From the NCBI RefSeq assembly GCF_005952805.1, contig NZ_CP040709.1, forward strand, positions 2,666,001 to 2,730,000: a stretch of DNA of 64,000 nt, written 5' to 3'. A program made the translations under genes and the position numbers. The number at the start of each line of letters is the position of its first letter. The first letter of the stretch is position 1. The DNA comes from Inhella inkyongensis. GTDB taxonomy: Bacteria > Pseudomonadota > Gammaproteobacteria > Burkholderiales > Burkholderiaceae_C. This document shows positions 60,811-64,000 of this stretch, piece after piece. The notes beneath the pieces were generated by a model. That model did no database searches. It was given only the letters and a program-made list of their open reading frames with translations, and was not told the origin of the DNA.

Positions 60811-62395
60811 CGCAATTGCGACCCTCTGCCTTGGCCCGGTAGAGCGCCGCATCGGCGGGCTCGAGCGCGGCTTCGCCCTCGGCCACCGGGGCCAGGCCCA
60901 AGCTGATCGTGACCTGCTGGCCAGGTGCCAACGGCCCCCAGTCGTGCTCGGCCACCCGTGTGCGCAATCGCTCGGCCACGTCCAGGGCACGCGACGGCTC
61001 GGTGTCGGGCATCAAGAGCAAAAACTCTTCGCCCCCCATGCGCGCCGCCAGATCACTGACCCGGGTGTGCTGCAGCAGCAAGCTGCCGAGCTCGCGCAGC
61101 ACTTGGTCACCAGCCCGATGCCCCAAGCGGTCGTTGACCTGCTTGAAGTGATCCACATCCAGCATCAGCGCCAGCAAGGGTCGGCCCAGCGCTTGCGACC
61201 GCACCCTCAGCACGGGCAACTGCTCAGCCACAAAGCGGCGGTTGTAAAGGCCGGTGAGCATGTCCTCGTGCGCCTCACGGCGCATCTGCTCGGCCCGCAG
61301 ACGCTGCATCTCCGCTTCCAGCTTGGCGCGGTGGGCCTGCGCGCGAGCCAGATCCAGTTCATGTTGACGGCGCAACATCAACAGATGCAACTCATTGCGC
61401 ACCCGCACCTCATCCATTGCCAACTCGTAATAGCGCTGCTGCGAGTGCAGCGCGGGTTCAAACAACTGGAGGGCTCGCTGGGCCTGCACCAAGGCGCGCC
61501 AGTGGCTCATCTGCCCCCAGTGATCGCGCGCCGAAAGGCCGGCCGAGTTGAGTTGCAAAAGGACGTGCGCGGCCTGTGCATCGCCCAGCTCAATCAGCGT
61601 CAGGGCCTCCTCCAGCCGGGCATGGGAAGCCACCTGCGCCAGGCTGGCGGCCTGAGCCAACTCGAGCGCTTGACGAGCGTGCGTCAGCGAGGCCGGCAGA
61701 TCGCCCTGTTCTCGCAGCAGCCATGCCAAGTTGGCCTCACTCAAGGCCAGGGCCACCGGATGCCCCATGCGCTGGGCCAACTCCTGCGCCAGGCGCAGAT
61801 GCTCTGCCGCCAGAGTCAACGCCTCCTCATGCGTCTCGCCGGGCGCCAAGCGCCCCAGCGAGCGCCAATTCAAATAGGTCCCTAGATTGTTGTGGGCCGC
61901 AAACTGCAGTTCCAGGTCAGCGTGCTGACGCGCCATTTCCAGCGACTGCTGCAAGAGCGCACGACCCTGACGGGTATCGCCCAGATCCACTTGCGTCGCG
62001 CCCAAACGATTCAAAGCCCAGGCCTTGAGTTTGGCGTTGCCGCTGAGTTCAGCCTCCCGCAGCGCCTGATCGGCGTGATGCAAGGCCTCCGGGTAGGCAA
62101 GCGCCTGCGCGCAAGCCAAGGTGAGCGTGCAATGCACCCGCGAACGCCAGTCAGGCAGGCCGGTCAAACAGCCCAGCGCAGCCTGTCCAGCCTGGCGACA
62201 GGCATCCAACTCGCCCTGGCGCAGCAGGCTATGCGCCAGCCAGTGACCCGCCTGCCCCTGCAGGCGTTCCAGCTTCAGCGACTGGGCCTGCGCCAACAGG
62301 GCTTGAGACTTCGCCAGACAGGACTGAACCTGGCCTGCCGCCGCCAGCCGCTCACAGGCAACTAGCGCCTCGGAACAGTCACTGGGCAGCGACAT
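60737..62395 (-). CDS. diguanylate cyclase with N-terminal TPR-like repeats
   Basis: A 552-aa protein. Residues about 1-320 are helical TPR-like repeats (LKAWALNRLGATQVDLGDTR; VALALSEANLAWLLREQGDL); a coiled coil (RRQHELDLARAQAHRAKLEA) leads to a GGDEF domain: DMLTGLYNRRF, LMLDVDHFKQVNDRLGHRAG and the active site RMGGEEFLLLMP. It makes cyclic di-GMP. No membrane segment, so a cytoplasmic sensor. Its tail overlaps mtfA by 74 bp. Confidence 0.93.
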   Translation of the reverse strand: MSLPSDCSEALVACERLAAAGQVQSCLAKSQALLAQAQSLKLERLQGQAGHWLAHSLLRQGELDACRQAGQAALGCLTGLPDWRSRVHCTLTLACAQALAYPEALHHADQALREAELSGNAKLKAWALNRLGATQVDLGDTRQGRALLQQSLEMARQHADLELQFAAHNNLGTYLNWRSLGRLAPGETHEEALTLAAEHLRLAQELAQRMGHPVALALSEANLAWLLREQGDLPASLTHARQALELAQAASLAQVASHARLEEALTLIELGDAQAAHVLLQLNSAGLSARDHWGQMSHWRALVQAQRALQLFEPALHSQQRYYELAMDEVRVRNELHLLMLRRQHELDLARAQAHRAKLEAEMQRLRAEQMRREAHEDMLTGLYNRRFVAEQLPVLRVRSQALGRPLLALMLDVDHFKQVNDRLGHRAGDQVLRELGSLLLQHTRVSDLAARMGGEEFLLLMPDTEPSRALDVAERLRTRVAEHDWGPLAPGQQVTISLGLAPVAEGEAALEPADAALYRAKAEGRNCVRCSWPDPGGSSAPARHTAPGPLV

Positions 62396-62431
62396 GAACG
62401 ATCCCCAAGCGCTAAGAGCCCGGCCCCGTCG

Positions 62432-64000
62432 CTAGCCCGCAGCCGCTGGCTCGGTGTTGCGATCTGCCTTGCCCTTGCCCTTGGGCGGTGGATTGGGCTG
62501 GATGTCGAGTTGCACCTGTCCCTGGTCGTCCACATCCACGGTCAAACGGCCGCCATCCACCAAACGTCCAAACAACAGCTCATCGGCCAGCGCGCGCCGG
62601 ATGGTGTCTTGGATCAAGCGCTGCATCGGTCGCGCGCCCATCAGCGGATCAAAGCCCTTCTTGCCCAGATGCTGGCGCAGGCCATCGGTGAAGGTGACAT
62701 CGACCTTCTTCTCGGCCAGCTGACCTTCAAGTTGCAGCAGGAACTTGTCCACCACGCGCAAGATGATGTCGCTGTCCAGCGAGCGGAAGCTGATGATGCC
62801 GTCCAGGCGATTGCGGAACTCCGGTGTGAAGAGCCGCTTGATGTCCGCCATCTCATCACCGAGCTGGCGCTCATTGGTGAAGCCGATGGTGGCCTTTTGC
62901 AGGGCCTCAGCGCCCGCATTGGTGGTCATCACGATGATGACGTTGCGGAAGTCGGCCTTGCGCCCGTTGTTGTCGGTCAGGGTGCCGTGATCCATCACCT
63001 GCAGCAGGACATTGAAGACGTCCGGGTGTGCCTTCTCGATTTCATCCAACAGCAGCACCGCGTGGGGCTTCTTGGTGACCGCCTCGGTCATCAACCCGCC
63101 CTGGTCAAAGCCCACATAGCCAGGAGGCGCGCCAATCAGGCGACTGACCGTATGGCGCTCCATGTACTCGCTCATGTCAAAGCGAATCAGCTCGATGCCG
63201 AGGATGAAGGCCAGTTGCTTGGCCACCTCGGTCTTGCCCACGCCGGTGGGGCCGCTGAACAGGAAGGCGCCGATCGGCTTGTCGGGTTTGCCCAAGCCGG
63301 AGCGCGCCATCTTGATGCTGGCGGCCAGGGCCTCAATAGCGGGGTCCTGCCCAAACACAGTCGCCTTGAGGTCACGCTCCAGACTCTTGAGCTTGCCGCG
63401 GTCGTCGCTATTGACGGTCGCCGGCGGAATGCGGGCGATCTTGGACACGATGTCCTCGACCTCGCTGCGCGTGATGGTCTTCTTGCGCTTGCTGGCCGGC
63501 AGGATGCGCTGCGCCGCACCCGCCTCGTCGATGACGTCGATGGCTTTGTCGGGCAGATAGCGGTCGTTGATGAATTTGTGCGAGAGCTCGGCCGCAGCCT
63601 CCAGCGCCCCCAGCGCGTACTTGACCGCGTGGTGTTCCTCAAAACGGCTCTTCAGTCCCTTGAGGATCTCCACCGTCTGGCTGACCGTGGGCTCGATCAC
63701 ATCGACCTTTTGGAAGCGCCGCGAGAGCGCCGCGTCCTTCTCAAAAATGCCGCGGTACTCGGTGAAGGTGGTGGCGCCGATGCACTTGAGCTGCCCGTTG
63801 GACAGCGCCGGCTTGAGCAAGTTGCTGGCGTCCAGCGTGCCGCCGCTGGCCGCGCCGGCGCCGATCAGGGTGTGGATCTCATCGATGAAAAGCACAGCCC
63901 CAGGCTGATCCTTCAGCTGCTTCAGCACCGCCTTCAGTCGCTGCTCGAAATCGCCCCGGTACTTGGTACCGGCCAACAAGGCACCCATGTCCAAGGAATA
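62432..64000 (-). CDS. clpA: ATP-dependent Clp protease ATP-binding subunit ClpA (partial)
   Basis: The frame is open through the window edge, so the N terminus is missing; about 522 residues are seen. The remaining D1 part has GTKYRGDFEQRLKAVL and VLFIDEIHTLIGAGAASGGT; the D2 part has FSGPTGVGKTEVAKQLAF, FDMSEYMERHTVSRLIGAPP, LLLDEIEKAHPDVFNVLLQV and GARPMQRLIQDTIRRAL. A short Lys/Gly tail ends the protein. It unfolds substrates for ClpP. Confidence 0.96.
   Translation of the reverse strand, partial: YSLDMGALLAGTKYRGDFEQRLKAVLKQLKDQPGAVLFIDEIHTLIGAGAASGGTLDASNLLKPALSNGQLKCIGATTFTEYRGIFEKDAALSRRFQKVDVIEPTVSQTVEILKGLKSRFEEHHAVKYALGALEAAAELSHKFINDRYLPDKAIDVIDEAGAAQRILPASKRKKTITRSEVEDIVSKIARIPPATVNSDDRGKLKSLERDLKATVFGQDPAIEALAASIKMARSGLGKPDKPIGAFLFSGPTGVGKTEVAKQLAFILGIELIRFDMSEYMERHTVSRLIGAPPGYVGFDQGGLMTEAVTKKPHAVLLLDEIEKAHPDVFNVLLQVMDHGTLTDNNGRKADFRNVIIVMTTNAGAEALQKATIGFTNERQLGDEMADIKRLFTPEFRNRLDGIISFRSLDSDIILRVVDKFLLQLEGQLAEKKVDVTFTDGLRQHLGKKGFDPLMGARPMQRLIQDTIRRALADELLFGRLVDGGRLTVDVDDQGQVQLDIQPNPPPKGKGKADRNTEPAAAG

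Overview
The window is a GC-rich, densely packed chromosome segment most like a betaproteobacterium of the order Burkholderiales (Sphaerotilaceae/Comamonadaceae-like). This is inferred from the gene set (ubiG-gph, tolC next to a Pcm-like gene, a PabB-PabC fusion, MtfA, a CSD-DUF1294 fusion), from heavy GC-ending codon use, and from a tmRNA whose tag reads ANDERFALAA. Two foreign blocks occupy the first 10.6 kb; the rest is ordinary core chromosome.

Block A (1 to about 4870; its left end lies outside the window) is strikingly AT-rich. It holds an unknown 137-aa protein, a complete PvuII-type restriction-modification system (endonuclease and controller on the minus strand, methyltransferase divergent, with a C-box over the methylase promoter), a rolling-circle replication initiator preceded by a possible antisense RNA and hairpins, and an H-NS-like protein. 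It looks like a small plasmid replicon, captured or integrated. Two small unknown genes (4888-5753) follow.

Block B (5843-10627, about 4.8 kb) is an integrative element at the 3' end of ssrA. It is bounded by a 35-bp perfect direct repeat that is the ssrA terminator hairpin. It encodes a DUF4102-type tyrosine integrase next to ssrA, an unknown 349-aa cargo protein, an AlpA-like regulator and a compact module (winged HTH, a 54-aa ORF, a DUF1376-like protein, a zinc-ribbon protein). Repeated AGTTACTGCA decamers lie just inside both ends, as expected for integrase arm sites. No virion genes are present, so it resembles a phage satellite or a minimal integrative element.

From 10660 onward the genes are housekeeping: ssrA; a minus-strand run pcm-like, tolC, yaaA, 2OG-Fe oxygenase, ubiG, gph; uppP, map, glnD; a large lipoprotein metalloprotease; a five-gene cluster of small envelope and unknown proteins; a cyclophilin, a hydrolase and trhO; a polar amino-acid ABC cluster with two binding proteins but no ATPase; pirin/LysR; gluQ and a double FKBP; a DEAD-box helicase with a 13-residue repeat tail and a structured leader; TRIC channel; pabBC and orn; an M48 protease, phhB and rsgA; prlC; an S9 peptidase; arsC; an Hpt/pseudo-receiver protein; tRNA-Ser(GCU); lysC, tilS, accA, a DNA glycosylase and cysS; two cyclophilins, lpxH and mtfA; a GGDEF protein; and clpA, which runs off the right edge. 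Many neighbours overlap by ATGA, GTGA or TTGA, indicating translationally coupled operons.
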